A stretch of 64,000 bases of DNA from Paenibacillus brevis (GTDB lineage: Bacteria; Bacillota; Bacilli; Paenibacillales; Paenibacillaceae), in contig NZ_JAHLQJ010000010.1 in assembly GCF_018919145.1 (NCBI RefSeq), forward strand, positions 62,001-126,000, in the 5' to 3' direction. A program made the translations under genes and the position numbers. The notes under the pieces are model-generated. The model ran no database searches, was not told the DNA's origin, and saw only the letters and a program-made list of their open reading frames with translations. Shown here one piece after another: positions 22,005 through 30,420 of the stretch; position 1 is the stretch's first letter, and each line of letters opens with the position of its first letter.

Positions 22005-23135
22005 GTGATCGGACTGAATGACGAATACTATATGGAGCTGGCGATTCAAATGGCCGAGCGGACGCAAGGGCAAACAGGAGTCAATCCTGTCGTCGGCGCT
22101 GTGGTCGTCAAGGATGGGGCAGTGATAGGTATGGGAGCGCATATGCAGCGAGGAACGCCGCATGCCGAGGTACACGCGTTGAATATGGCTGGCAGTGCAA
22201 CTGCTGGCAGCACAGTATATGTCACGCTGGAGCCCTGCAGCCATCATGGATTGACTCCTCCCTGTGCTGAGCGGCTTGTCCATGAACAGGTAGCTCGTGT
22301 GGTTGTTGCCTGTGAGGATCCCAACCCGCAGGTTGCCGGCCGGGGAATTAAGCTCCTTGAAGAGGCAGGCATTATAGTTAAGGTAGGTGTTCTTAAGGAA
22401 CGTGCGATCAAGCTGAACCGTTTCTTTAATAAATTCATTACTACTGGGATGCCCTATGTGACGGTTAAGACGGCCTGTACCTTGGACGGCAAGATCGCTT
22501 CTCGAAGCGGAGACAGCAAATGGATCAGTAATGAAGCATCGCGAGCGATGGTCCACACGATGCGGCACCGTCATCAAGCAATTATGATAGGCGCAGGTAC
22601 GGTAGCAGCGGATGATCCGCAATTAACGACCCGACTGGAGGTTCCGGGTATTCAGCCGGTCCGGATTATCGCTGACTCCAAGTTGTCTATGCCTTCGGAG
22701 AGCCGTGTATTAAATGACGGTCTAGCCCACACCATAGTGCTGACGACTGAAGAAGCCGATCATTCTCGGATGAAAGGGCTGCAGGGCCGGGGGATTGAGG
22801 TTCTGATCTGCGGAGCAGGTGCTCAGGTTGACCTGAACCAAGCCTTGAAGCAATTGGGAGCACGGGGAATCTCTTCGATCCTGGTCGAGGGAGGCGGTCG
22901 TCTTAACGGCTCGCTATTGGAGCTGGGCCTGGTGGATGAGATGATTCTATTCCTCGCACCGAAGCTGATTGGGGGATTTCAAGCGCCGGGGGCGTTCACC
23001 TTTGCGGGCTGGGACCGCATGGAGGAGGGTATCCGGCTCAAGGATCTTGAGGTGGAAATAATCGGCGGCGACAACATTTGCGTAAGAGGGATCCCTGAGC
23101 GAAAGGAGGAGAACCGTGTTTACGGGACTGGTTGA
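22005..23135 (+). CDS. ribD: Bifunctional pyrimidine deaminase/reductase RibD
   Basis: RibD carries out the second and third riboflavin steps: deamination then NADPH reduction of the ribosylamino-pyrimidine. AAAGGAGGTGGAAAT precedes GTG 22005; an ATG at 21984 sits inside that ribosome site, so the shorter start is chosen (376 aa, usual length). The deaminase zinc site is in HAEVHALNMA (about residue 53) and PCSHHG...PPCAERLV (about 77-90). The reductase half begins near residue 145 (TVKTACTLDGKIAS) and contains the ILVEGGGRLNGSLL motif. First gene of ribD-E-BA-H under FMN riboswitch control; it overlaps ribE by 20 nt. Confidence 0.97.
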   Translation: MIGLNDEYYMELAIQMAERTQGQTGVNPVVGAVVVKDGAVIGMGAHMQRGTPHAEVHALNMAGSATAGSTVYVTLEPCSHHGLTPPCAERLVHEQVARVVVACEDPNPQVAGRGIKLLEEAGIIVKVGVLKERAIKLNRFFNKFITTGMPYVTVKTACTLDGKIASRSGDSKWISNEASRAMVHTMRHRHQAIMIGAGTVAADDPQLTTRLEVPGIQPVRIIADSKLSMPSESRVLNDGLAHTIVLTTEEADHSRMKGLQGRGIEVLICGAGAQVDLNQALKQLGARGISSILVEGGGRLNGSLLELGLVDEMILFLAPKLIGGFQAPGAFTFAGWDRMEEGIRLKDLEVEIIGGDNICVRGIPERKEENRVYGTG

Positions 23136-23793
23136 AGAAGTAGGAACGATGAAGAGTATTGGGCGTAAGGGTGAAGCGATGCTTCTGGGCATTTCAGGAA
23201 CGGTTGTGACTGAAGGATTGAAGCTCGGCGATAGTATTGCGGTAAACGGAGTATGCCTCACGGCTGTCTCTTTTGATAAGGGAAGCTTCACCGTGGATGT
23301 GATGCCGCAGACTTATCGTCATTCCAATTTGAAGGAGCTAAGACCGGGAAGTCCGGTGAACCTGGAGCGTGCCATGGCGGCAAACGGACGCTTCGGCGGA
23401 CATATTGTCCAGGGCCATGTTGATGGAACTGGAAAGATTACCCGAATTCAGCGGGACCAGAATGCGGTGATCTACGAGATTGAGCCTCTTGATGAAAGTA
23501 TATTCAGATATATTATCCCTCAGGGTTCTATTGCAATCGACGGTATTAGCCTAACGGTGACTATGGTTGAGCATGGCCGGTTTGGAGTGTCGATCATTCC
23601 GCATACACTGGCTGAGACGGCGCTTGTTCATAAACGGGAGGGCGATACGGTAAATCTGGAATGCGACTGTATCGGGAAATATGTAGAACATTTACTTAAG
23701 TACGGCAGGATGAACGGTAGTGGCGGTGCTCCTGATCGTCGAGCCGAATCCGCCATTGATATGTCCTTTTTGAATTCTCATGGATTTGTATAA
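23116..23793 (+). CDS. ribE: Riboflavin synthase alpha subunit RibE
   Basis: Catalyses dismutation of two 6,7-dimethyl-8-ribityllumazine molecules to riboflavin. The 225-residue protein has the tandem lumazine-synthase-like barrels: MFTGLVEEVG at the start, VNGVCLTAVS, GGHIVQGHVDGTG, then the second copy IDGISLTVT and IPHTLAETAL. AAAGGAGGAGAACC precedes GTG 23116, inside the end of ribD. It is slightly longer than typical (about 215) because of a polar C-terminal tail. Confidence 0.96.
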   Translation: MFTGLVEEVGTMKSIGRKGEAMLLGISGTVVTEGLKLGDSIAVNGVCLTAVSFDKGSFTVDVMPQTYRHSNLKELRPGSPVNLERAMAANGRFGGHIVQGHVDGTGKITRIQRDQNAVIYEIEPLDESIFRYIIPQGSIAIDGISLTVTMVEHGRFGVSIIPHTLAETALVHKREGDTVNLECDCIGKYVEHLLKYGRMNGSGGAPDRRAESAIDMSFLNSHGFV

Positions 23794-23829
23794 GTCGGGA
23801 TCAAGAATGGGTTGGAAGGAGATGCAGAG

Positions 23830-25068
23830 ATGAGTGATATACAGCTGGACCGTGTTGAAGAAGCAATCTATGAGCTGATGCGCGGAAAGGTCATCATTGT
23901 GGTGGATGACGAGGACCGGGAGAACGAGGGGGATTTTGTCGCACTTGCCGAAAAAGCAACCCCCGAGGTCATAAATTTCATGATCACTGAAGGTCGGGGA
24001 CTAGTCTGCTTGCCGATTACGGCGGAGCGGGCAGAGGAACTGGAACTTCAGCCGATGGTAGCACAGAACACGGATTATCATGGGACCGCATTTACGGTGT
24101 CGATAGACCATAAGGACACGACTACAGGAATCTCGGCGCATGAACGTGCTATGACGGTCAAGCAGCTTATGAACCCCGAGACTAAAGCGGCAGACTTCCG
24201 GAGACCGGGGCATATGTTCCCGCTGATCGCCAAGAAGGGCGGCGTGTTGCGCCGGGCTGGTCATACCGAAGCGGCTGTCGATCTGGCCAGAATGTGCGGC
24301 TCCTACCCGGCAGGTGTTATCTGTGAGGTTATCAAGCCGGATGGGAGTATGGCCCGCTTGCCGGACCTGGTAGAGATTGCGAACAAGTTCGACCTGAAGC
24401 TGATCAGTGTCAAAGACCTGATACATTACCGGAACGAGAAGGAAAAGCTCGTTACCCGGGAGGTCGAGGTTCGGATGCCTACGGATTACGGTGAATTCAG
24501 AGCAGTAGCTTATACGAATGAAGTAGATAGCAAAGAGCATGTTGCCTTAGTAAAAGGCGATGTTAGCGGGGAAGAACCGGTGCTGGTGCGCGTTCATTCG
24601 GAATGCTTGACCGGTGACGTATTCCATTCGCACCGCTGTGATTGCGGCCCGCAGTTTGAAGCGGCCCTTCGTCAGATTGAGCAGGAAGGAAGAGGCGTGC
24701 TGCTCTATATGCGCCAGGAAGGACGGGGAATCGGCCTGGTTAACAAATTAAAGGCCTATAAGCTGCAGGAGCAGGGACTGGATACGGTCGATGCCAACCT
24801 GAAGCTTGGATTCCCGGCAGATCTTCGGGACTACGGGATCGGTGCGCAGATTCTTAAAGATCTTGGAGTTACGAATATACGCCTGTTGACCAATAATCCC
24901 CGGAAGATTACCGGACTAGAAGGATACGGTCTTCAAGTGGTTGAGCGGGTCTCCCTGCAAATTCAGGAGAACAAAGACAATACAGGCTACCTGCACACCA
25001 AGCAGCTCAAGCTGGGCCACCTGCTGGAATTTGATGACCTGGAGCAAGATGAATCAGCAAATAACTAA
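23830..25068 (+). CDS. ribBA: Bifunctional DHBP synthase/GTP cyclohydrolase II RibBA
   Basis: A 412-residue fusion. Residues 1-200 make 3,4-dihydroxy-2-butanone 4-phosphate from ribulose 5-phosphate ([13 protein letters not shown] acid motif, [14 protein letters not shown]). Residues 205-400 open the riboflavin pathway from GTP, with the zinc motif [16 protein letters not shown] near residue 260-272. GGAAGGAGATGCAGAG precedes ATG 23830; the TTG at 23812 is discarded. It lies between ribE and ribH in the operon. Confidence 0.97.
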   Translation: MSDIQLDRVEEAIYELMRGKVIIVVDDEDRENEGDFVALAEKATPEVINFMITEGRGLVCLPITAERAEELELQPMVAQNTDYHGTAFTVSIDHKDTTTGISAHERAMTVKQLMNPETKAADFRRPGHMFPLIAKKGGVLRRAGHTEAAVDLARMCGSYPAGVICEVIKPDGSMARLPDLVEIANKFDLKLISVKDLIHYRNEKEKLVTREVEVRMPTDYGEFRAVAYTNEVDSKEHVALVKGDVSGEEPVLVRVHSECLTGDVFHSHRCDCGPQFEAALRQIEQEGRGVLLYMRQEGRGIGLVNKLKAYKLQEQGLDTVDANLKLGFPADLRDYGIGAQILKDLGVTNIRLLTNNPRKITGLEGYGLQVVERVSLQIQENKDNTGYLHTKQLKLGHLLEFDDLEQDESANN

Positions 25069-25096
25069 TAAGAATTGAAGAAGGGATGAGTTCTTA

Positions 25097-25570
25097 ATGA
25101 CACAAATGCAAGTATTCGAAGGAAATCTGGTATCGAGCGGACTAAAATATGCCATCGTAGTTGGTAGGTTTAATGAGTTTATTACAAGCAAGCTGCTTAG
25201 CGGAGCGCTGGATGCATTGAAGCGCCACGGGGTAAAGGATGAGGAAGTGAGTGTGGTATGGGTTCCTGGAGCCTTTGAAATCCCGTTTGCCGCCCAGAAG
25301 CTGGCCGAGAGCGGAAAATATGATGCGGTTATTACGCTGGGGACTGTAATCCGAGGTTCAACCTCGCATTATGATTATGTCTGCAATGAGGTTGCCAAGG
25401 GTGTCGCGGCAATCGGTCTGAAGACAGGCGTTCCGACGATCTTTGGCGTCGTGACGACCGAGAACATTGAGCAGGCCATTGAACGTGCCGGGACGAAGGC
25501 CGGGAACAAGGGCTGGGACGCAGCCACGGCGGCGATTGAAATGGCAAACTTGACGAATCAGCTAAAATAA
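25097..25570 (+). CDS. ribH: 6,7-dimethyl-8-ribityllumazine synthase RibH
   Basis: A 157-residue lumazine synthase that condenses the pyrimidine and DHBP. Motifs: [52 protein letters not shown] and [23 protein letters not shown], all standard. It assembles into icosahedral capsids in Bacillus relatives. Last gene of the operon, closed by a strong terminator at 25581. No ribT follows. Confidence 0.97.
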   Translation: MTQMQVFEGNLVSSGLKYAIVVGRFNEFITSKLLSGALDALKRHGVKDEEVSVVWVPGAFEIPFAAQKLAESGKYDAVITLGTVIRGSTSHYDYVCNEVAKGVAAIGLKTGVPTIFGVVTTENIEQAIERAGTKAGNKGWDAATAAIEMANLTNQLK

Positions 25571-25580
25571 TGCTTATTAA

Positions 25581-25617
25581 AGTAGTACCCATGTAATTTT
25601 GGGTACTACTTTTTATT
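25581..25617 (+). terminator. Terminator of the riboflavin operon
   Basis: AGTAGTACCC and GGGTACTACT form a perfect 10-bp stem around a 10-nt loop, followed by TTTTTATTT, directly after ribH. Confidence 0.93.
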
Positions 25618-25624
25618 TGTTTAA

Positions 25625-25633
25625 TGTTATAAT
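25625..25633 (+). promoter_or_regulatory. Extended -10 promoter candidate for scpA
   Basis: TGTTATAAT fits an extended -10 (TGnTATAAT) 41 nt before the scpA start. No good -35 box is visible because the upstream region is the rib terminator. Confidence 0.4.
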
Positions 25634-25673
25634 TTATGGATGCAGACAAGCTCACAAAGTTGGAGGAAGTTCA

Positions 25674-26465
25674 TTGACGACGGTATTATATAAACTGGAA
25701 ACTTTCGAAGGACCACTTGATTTGCTGCTGCATCTGATTGATAAAGCGGAAATCGACATCCATCAAATCTCGATTAGCGAGATTACAGATCAATACCTTG
25801 AATATCTACATAATTTGCAGGAGCTCGAACTGGAAGTGACGAGCGAATTTTTGGTGATGGCAGCTTCGCTGTTGTCGATCAAGAGCAAGCAGTTGCTTCC
25901 CAAGCCTCCTGTTATCGAATTTGACGATGATTACGAGTATCTGGAGGATGAGGATCCAAGGGATGAACTGATCCGCCAACTGATAGAATACCGTAAATAT
26001 AAGGGGATAGCGGAGCATTTACACGAACGTGAATGGGAGCGCAGCCTGATTTTTTCCAAGGAGCCTGAGGACCTTTCCCCATTCCTGCCGGAGATCGAAG
26101 AGAACCCGGTGAAGGGGCTGCATGCATCCGACTTGATTGCTATGTTCCAGAAGGCCATCCGGAAGTCGATGAAGCGCAATGTCGTGGCAAGGATTCATCG
26201 GGATGAAATCTCGGTCAAGGACCGGATAAAGGAAATATTGAATGCCCTGGAGGATGTGGGGGTCGGCGGAAGGCTGCTGTTCTCCAAGCTGCTGCATGAG
26301 GAAATGTATCGGCATGAGATTGTCGTTACCTTTCTCGCGGTGCTGGAGCTTATGAAGATGAAGCGAATTGTATGTTATCAGAACAAGTTGTTCGATGATA
26401 TTGTCATGGAGTGGAGAGGGGAAGTCAAGGCAGATGAATTTTCAGGACTTGAAATCGATTATTGA
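25674..26465 (+). CDS. scpA: Segregation and condensation protein A
   Basis: ScpA is the kleisin subunit bridging the SMC dimer in the bacterial condensin. TTG 25674, with TGGAGGAAG upstream, gives 263 residues; the longer frame includes intergenic sequence. The N-terminus YKLETFEGPLDLLLHLIDKAEIDI is the SMC-neck-binding signature and the C-terminal winged helix (FLAVLELMKMKRI) binds the SMC head. It overlaps scpB by 32 nt, so the two subunits are coupled. Confidence 0.95.
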   Translation: MTTVLYKLETFEGPLDLLLHLIDKAEIDIHQISISEITDQYLEYLHNLQELELEVTSEFLVMAASLLSIKSKQLLPKPPVIEFDDDYEYLEDEDPRDELIRQLIEYRKYKGIAEHLHEREWERSLIFSKEPEDLSPFLPEIEENPVKGLHASDLIAMFQKAIRKSMKRNVVARIHRDEISVKDRIKEILNALEDVGVGGRLLFSKLLHEEMYRHEIVVTFLAVLELMKMKRIVCYQNKLFDDIVMEWRGEVKADEFSGLEIDY

Positions 26466-27051
26466 AGGCTTGCTGTTTCTTGCGGGAGAGGAAGGCCTCA
26501 GTATCAAGCAGCTTGCGGAGGTTACGGAGCAGCGTCAGGAATTAATCACCGACGCGCTTACAGATATGAAGTCATCGTTCGAGCGTGAAGGAAGAGGTAT
26601 TCAGATCCTGCAAATCGCGGGCAATTACCAGCTTGCAACCTTGCCGCAGCATGCGCATTATTTTGAGAGACTAGCTTATTCGCCTTCCCGCTCAACATTG
26701 TCCCAAGCTGCTCTGGAGACACTATCCATCATTGCCTACCGTCAGCCGATCACACGAATTGAGGTTGAAGAGATCCGCGGCGTGAAATCGGAACGGGCCA
26801 TTCATACCTTGGTCAACAAAGATCTTATTGAAGAGGTGGGGCGGGCGGAAGCCATCGGCAGACCAATCTTGTACGGTACGACAAAAGCCTTCCTTGATTA
26901 CTTCGGACTGGCGAGTCTGAAGGATTTGCCGGACTTGTCCGATTTTGAGACTACCGACCAGCTGGAAGAGGAGACTCAGTTATTGTTCCAGAGACTTGAG
27001 GAGCAGCAACTGACCATTGACGACGTGGACAAGCCTGGCGGGGAAGCTTGA
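26434..27051 (+). CDS. scpB: Segregation and condensation protein B
   Basis: ScpB dimerises and binds the middle of ScpA to regulate condensin. Start ATG 26434 (205 aa), with the family opening DLKSIIEGLLFLAGEEG, the winged-helix segment LSQAALETLSIIAYRQPITRIEVEEIRGV and the acidic C-terminal tail. An upstream in-frame start at 26368 lies deep in scpA and is rejected. Confidence 0.95.
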   Translation: MNFQDLKSIIEGLLFLAGEEGLSIKQLAEVTEQRQELITDALTDMKSSFEREGRGIQILQIAGNYQLATLPQHAHYFERLAYSPSRSTLSQAALETLSIIAYRQPITRIEVEEIRGVKSERAIHTLVNKDLIEEVGRAEAIGRPILYGTTKAFLDYFGLASLKDLPDLSDFETTDQLEEETQLLFQRLEEQQLTIDDVDKPGGEA

Positions 27052-27082
27052 AGTTTTGCTGCTTTGTATAGAAAAATCAGGA

Positions 27083-27118
27083 AAAAGCCGATTCCTCAAG
27101 AGAGGATCGGCTTTTTTT
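27083..27118. terminator. Bidirectional terminator between scpB and the GH52 gene
   Basis: AAAGCCGATTCCTC pairs with GAGGATCGGCTTT around AAGA, followed by TTTTTTT on the plus strand. An A-run on the other side means it also serves the convergent GH52 gene. Confidence 0.9.
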
Positions 27119-27152
27119 GTTCCCTGCACGCAGAAATTAGTAGCAATCCTGC

Positions 27153-29309
27153 TTATACTGCTGCGCACTTGATCGTAGCTTCATCCAGCCACAGAATCGC
27201 CGTGACGCCGCGCGGGTAATATCTGCTTCCGCAAATGACCCCGGCCATCATCTGGTCGCTCCAGCTCCAATAAGCGTTCTTCTCGGAGAGCAGCCAACCG
27301 GCATGCGCGGCATCGGAGGCGATACCTTGCTCATCCCAACGAAGACCGAAGATCTTCCGAGCGATGAATTGGCACAGATAGATTTTGCTGAGCCAGGAAT
27401 TGTTGCTGGTGGATGACAGCTTCCAGCCGCCGTCTTCGAACAGGCAAATACCTGGCTTAAGCACGGTCTCCAGGTGGGTAGACAGCGTTCTGAGATATTC
27501 GCCGAACCGCCCTTCCTCGCTCAAGGCTTCCTCGCAATCCGTATACAGCGCATAGACAAGCCCTTCGATCGCAGGAATAATTTTGGAGTCGTTATTTTCT
27601 TTAATAACGGCAGGGATATATCCTTCCGGCTTCATCTGTGCCGTGATCGTCCGAGCGCAAAGCTCGGCCTGCCAGCCGGCGATCTCTGCCAGTTCTCCGC
27701 GCCCATTGTCCCGCAGCAGGCGTTCCATTGCGATATATGCGGCCCAGATTTTTCCGCCCAGATAAATATTGTTCCGTGCTTGCCCAAGCGAGATATCGAG
27801 GCTGTCGTAGGTCGTTATCTCCGCGCCTCCCATGGTGCGGGAGCTATCCAGTCCCATCATGCCGTTGCGCTGCTCCGGCTCCGGATGATCCCGGTTGACC
27901 ATACTTTCCAAGCATTGCTCGAAGATAGGGAGATTTCGTGCGAGCCAATCCGTATCACGGGTCTGGGCGACGTAGACTGAAGCGCAGAGCACCCAGTTCA
28001 CCAACTGCTCATGCGTCATATGCGAGAAGCAATCGTCGAGTCCGTGCAGCTCGTAGGCGGAATGACCCGGACGGGAAAAGGCATTGGCAACCCCCATGTC
28101 GTGCGTAAAGCTGATGCCGCCGGGATAGGCGCGATCCCCGCCAGGGAAATACACAGTATCCTGATAGCTGTAACGGCTCGTGAATAAATCCAGTTCATTT
28201 TTGACCGTCCACGGGTTCATTTTCAGCTCGAAAAACAATTGGTCGATCGTCAGATCGAACGTGTTCATCATCCGGTATTCACCTTCATTGACGATCCAAA
28301 GCGGTTCCCCATGATGCTCTAGAAATTCAGTCGAACCGTAATAGCTGCGGACAGCATGAGCCAGCATAAACTTCTGATCCTCATTTAGATGGGGCGCGTC
28401 AAGAAATTCCTCCGATTTGCGGGCCGTCTCCAGCTTCTGGTCAAAATGGGCAAGCGCGTAACGGGCTACATCTTCAATATTGGAGAAGTATCTGGTGTAG
28501 TAATAAGACGCATCTATTCCTGTCGTCACATAGCCGCCCCGGTAGAAACAGAGGGCAAAACGGTAAGTCGCTTTTTCGCCTGCCGGCGTATCCATAAGCA
28601 AGGCCCCGACCGGCCCGAGTCCGAAGTGGAGATTCTCCGGCACCTTGGGCTGTAAAATCTGCTCGATCGTAAAGAAGCCCGCGCTTGTCACTCTTGGATC
28701 CTTGCTTGCAATCGCTGTATGGCGTCCCTGGCCGATGCCGCAGATTTCTCCGTCGGTCGTGTCCTCCAGCCGGCGCACCGCGCTATATGCATCGATGCTA
28801 TGGAAGCCGAAGAAGGCTTTACGGGATGAGGTTCCGCTCGTATTATCCACCGTGATTTCCGCAAAGACAGCCGGGAGAAGCGCGTAGCGAAGCTCCTCAT
28901 CTCCTGCTGCCTTCGGGTCCGGAATCCCTTCAAACGGCGAGATCAGGCGGAAGGTAAGATCCCCAGCCTTCCACTCATCAAAGGCAGGCCCGAACTGGCG
29001 CGAGATTTCCTGACGGTCAAACGGGACGATTAGCTTGTCCGTCTTGGACTTTTCCTTGTGCTCGGCGTCTTCATCAGCGGAGCGGTCTTCTGTCGTATAC
29101 CGGTCCCGCTCGTCGAGTCCTGTTCCGAAGAACGGCAGGGCACGATATCGGTCCTGGCCATCCTCCTGCAGTCCGATATATATATTCTGGTTGGGCGGGC
29201 TGCCGAGCTCCAGATCGAAGCCTCCGCTTTTGCCCGGATAACCTAATGTGAAACTGGCAAACGCCCCCATAGGGGAATGATGGGAGTTGAAAAATTTATA
29301 CTTATCCAA
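27153..29309 (-). CDS. GH52 family beta-xylosidase
   Basis: A 718-residue glycoside hydrolase family 52 protein, which removes xylose from xylo-oligosaccharides with retention. Start TTG 29309 on the minus strand follows CAGGAGGGAATCATC and gives the family opening KFFNSHHSPMGAFASFTLGYPGKSGG. The nucleophile Glu is in WIVNEGEYRMMNTF and the acid/base Asp in EITTYDSLDISLGQARNN, both intact. No signal peptide is seen, so it acts in the cytoplasm on imported oligosaccharides. It is divergent from an AraC regulator that may control it, and lies between host genes that are normally closer together. Confidence 0.93.
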   Translation of the reverse strand: MDKYKFFNSHHSPMGAFASFTLGYPGKSGGFDLELGSPPNQNIYIGLQEDGQDRYRALPFFGTGLDERDRYTTEDRSADEDAEHKEKSKTDKLIVPFDRQEISRQFGPAFDEWKAGDLTFRLISPFEGIPDPKAAGDEELRYALLPAVFAEITVDNTSGTSSRKAFFGFHSIDAYSAVRRLEDTTDGEICGIGQGRHTAIASKDPRVTSAGFFTIEQILQPKVPENLHFGLGPVGALLMDTPAGEKATYRFALCFYRGGYVTTGIDASYYYTRYFSNIEDVARYALAHFDQKLETARKSEEFLDAPHLNEDQKFMLAHAVRSYYGSTEFLEHHGEPLWIVNEGEYRMMNTFDLTIDQLFFELKMNPWTVKNELDLFTSRYSYQDTVYFPGGDRAYPGGISFTHDMGVANAFSRPGHSAYELHGLDDCFSHMTHEQLVNWVLCASVYVAQTRDTDWLARNLPIFEQCLESMVNRDHPEPEQRNGMMGLDSSRTMGGAEITTYDSLDISLGQARNNIYLGGKIWAAYIAMERLLRDNGRGELAEIAGWQAELCARTITAQMKPEGYIPAVIKENNDSKIIPAIEGLVYALYTDCEEALSEEGRFGEYLRTLSTHLETVLKPGICLFEDGGWKLSSTSNNSWLSKIYLCQFIARKIFGLRWDEQGIASDAAHAGWLLSEKNAYWSWSDQMMAGVICGSRYYPRGVTAILWLDEATIKCAAV

Positions 29310-29352
29310 GATGATTCCCTCCTGTTCATAAAGTCGATCCTGTGTTAGTTTG

Positions 29353-29361
29353 ATTGTAGCA
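29353..29361 (-). promoter_or_regulatory. Extended -10 promoter candidate for the GH52 gene
   Basis: On the minus strand TGCTACAAT fits an extended -10 box about 45 nt upstream of the TTG start; the -35 region is not convincing. The 150-bp divergent region must also hold the araC-type gene promoter. Confidence 0.3.
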
Positions 29362-29461
29362 AGGTCTATGAACCTATCCCATATCCAAACCGTCAAACTA
29401 TTTACCCAAATTGAGCATCACCTTGCAGGGATAGCAAGCAATGGTTAGGGAGGCGAAATAA

Positions 29462-30400
29462 TTGAATCTCATTGCAGAGCATCAAGTTGCCGAGCATCAA
29501 GTTGCCGAGTATATGCTTCCGGACATGGATTCCACATTCAGGCTGTTCGCTGCTCACTTGAGGACTGTAACGATGGGCTGGTCCTATCCACGCCACAGTC
29601 ATCCCCTCTTTGAAGTGAACCTGGTGCTGGAAGGCGAGCAGGAGATGATAGTCGCAGGAAAGCGCTATGTTCAAAAGCCTGGAGATTTCCTTCTGCTGCC
29701 CCCCGAAATCGTTCATGAGACTTTGAGCGTGCGGTCGGAGCAAATGACTTATTATTGCCTTCACTTTAATGTCGACGATCGAAGCCTCTGGGAAATGCTG
29801 TGCAGGAGAGAGGATTTCCTGCACCTGTCAGACAGCAAGCTTGTCAACCTTATCCGGCCATGTCTGGACAAGCTGATTACGCTGACCACGCCAGACATCG
29901 ACAACAGACCAGCAGATAAAATGAGGACGATGTCTGCCGTATTCGAACTGTTTGCAGGCTTAATCGACGGATTAACGATGCTGGAGCATCCGGGCTCTGC
30001 CGGAAGCAGAATAACGAAAATTGCCTCGGAGATTGCCGCGGAGCTGGAGCGCAGCGTCGCAGTTCCGGACCTGTGGCCAGATCCCGGCAGGGAAGCAGTC
30101 CGGGAAGAGGATAGGATCGCGGAGAGGTCGAGAGAGACGGTGGCTGCGATAACGGCGGGCTTCGGTTATAGCCCATCTTCGTGCAATCGCATATTCCGCA
30201 GCGTTTACGGCATGTCACCGCGCCAGTATTTATCGGCTTTGAAGCTGAAGAAGGCCAAGCTGCTGCTAATGGAACCGGATATGACGGTGGAGGCCGTCTC
30301 GATGCGGCTCGGATACAAGGATATCGCCCATTTCAGCCGACAATTCAAGCGCTGGACCGGCGAATCGCCAGGGAAATTCAGGGGCAGATTTCATCTTTAA
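29462..30400 (+). CDS. AraC-family transcriptional regulator
   Basis: A 312-residue regulator: N-terminal cupin-like sensor (HSHPLFEVNLVLEG, KPGDFLLLPPEIVHE) and C-terminal double HTH (GFGYSPSSCNRIFRSVYGMSPRQYL, then AVSMRLGYKDIAHFSRQFKRWTGESPGKF). The start is TTG after GGGAGGCGAAATAA. The first codons contain a 15-nt tandem duplication encoding EHQVAEHQVAE. It is divergent from GH52 and 20 nt ahead of the kinase gene, so it likely responds to xylose or xylo-oligosaccharides; the ligand is inference. Confidence 0.9.
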   Translation: MNLIAEHQVAEHQVAEYMLPDMDSTFRLFAAHLRTVTMGWSYPRHSHPLFEVNLVLEGEQEMIVAGKRYVQKPGDFLLLPPEIVHETLSVRSEQMTYYCLHFNVDDRSLWEMLCRREDFLHLSDSKLVNLIRPCLDKLITLTTPDIDNRPADKMRTMSAVFELFAGLIDGLTMLEHPGSAGSRITKIASEIAAELERSVAVPDLWPDPGREAVREEDRIAERSRETVAAITAGFGYSPSSCNRIFRSVYGMSPRQYLSALKLKKAKLLLMEPDMTVEAVSMRLGYKDIAHFSRQFKRWTGESPGKFRGRFHL

Positions 30401-30420
30401 CGGAGAGGTGACGGATTCTA

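Noticed and set aside
21978..22622. 214-codon minus-strand ORF opposite ribD
   Set aside because: Antisense to the deaminase domain of ribD, without a recognisable domain or ribosome site.
25599..25673. Longer ScpA start at 25599
   Set aside because: The added residues are encoded by the rib terminator and promoter region; the family start YKLETFEGPLDLL follows the TTG at 25674 with a good ribosome site.
30000..30218. Minus-strand ORFs opposite the AraC-type gene
   Set aside because: No domain and no ribosome site; the plus-strand frame has a complete AraC protein.
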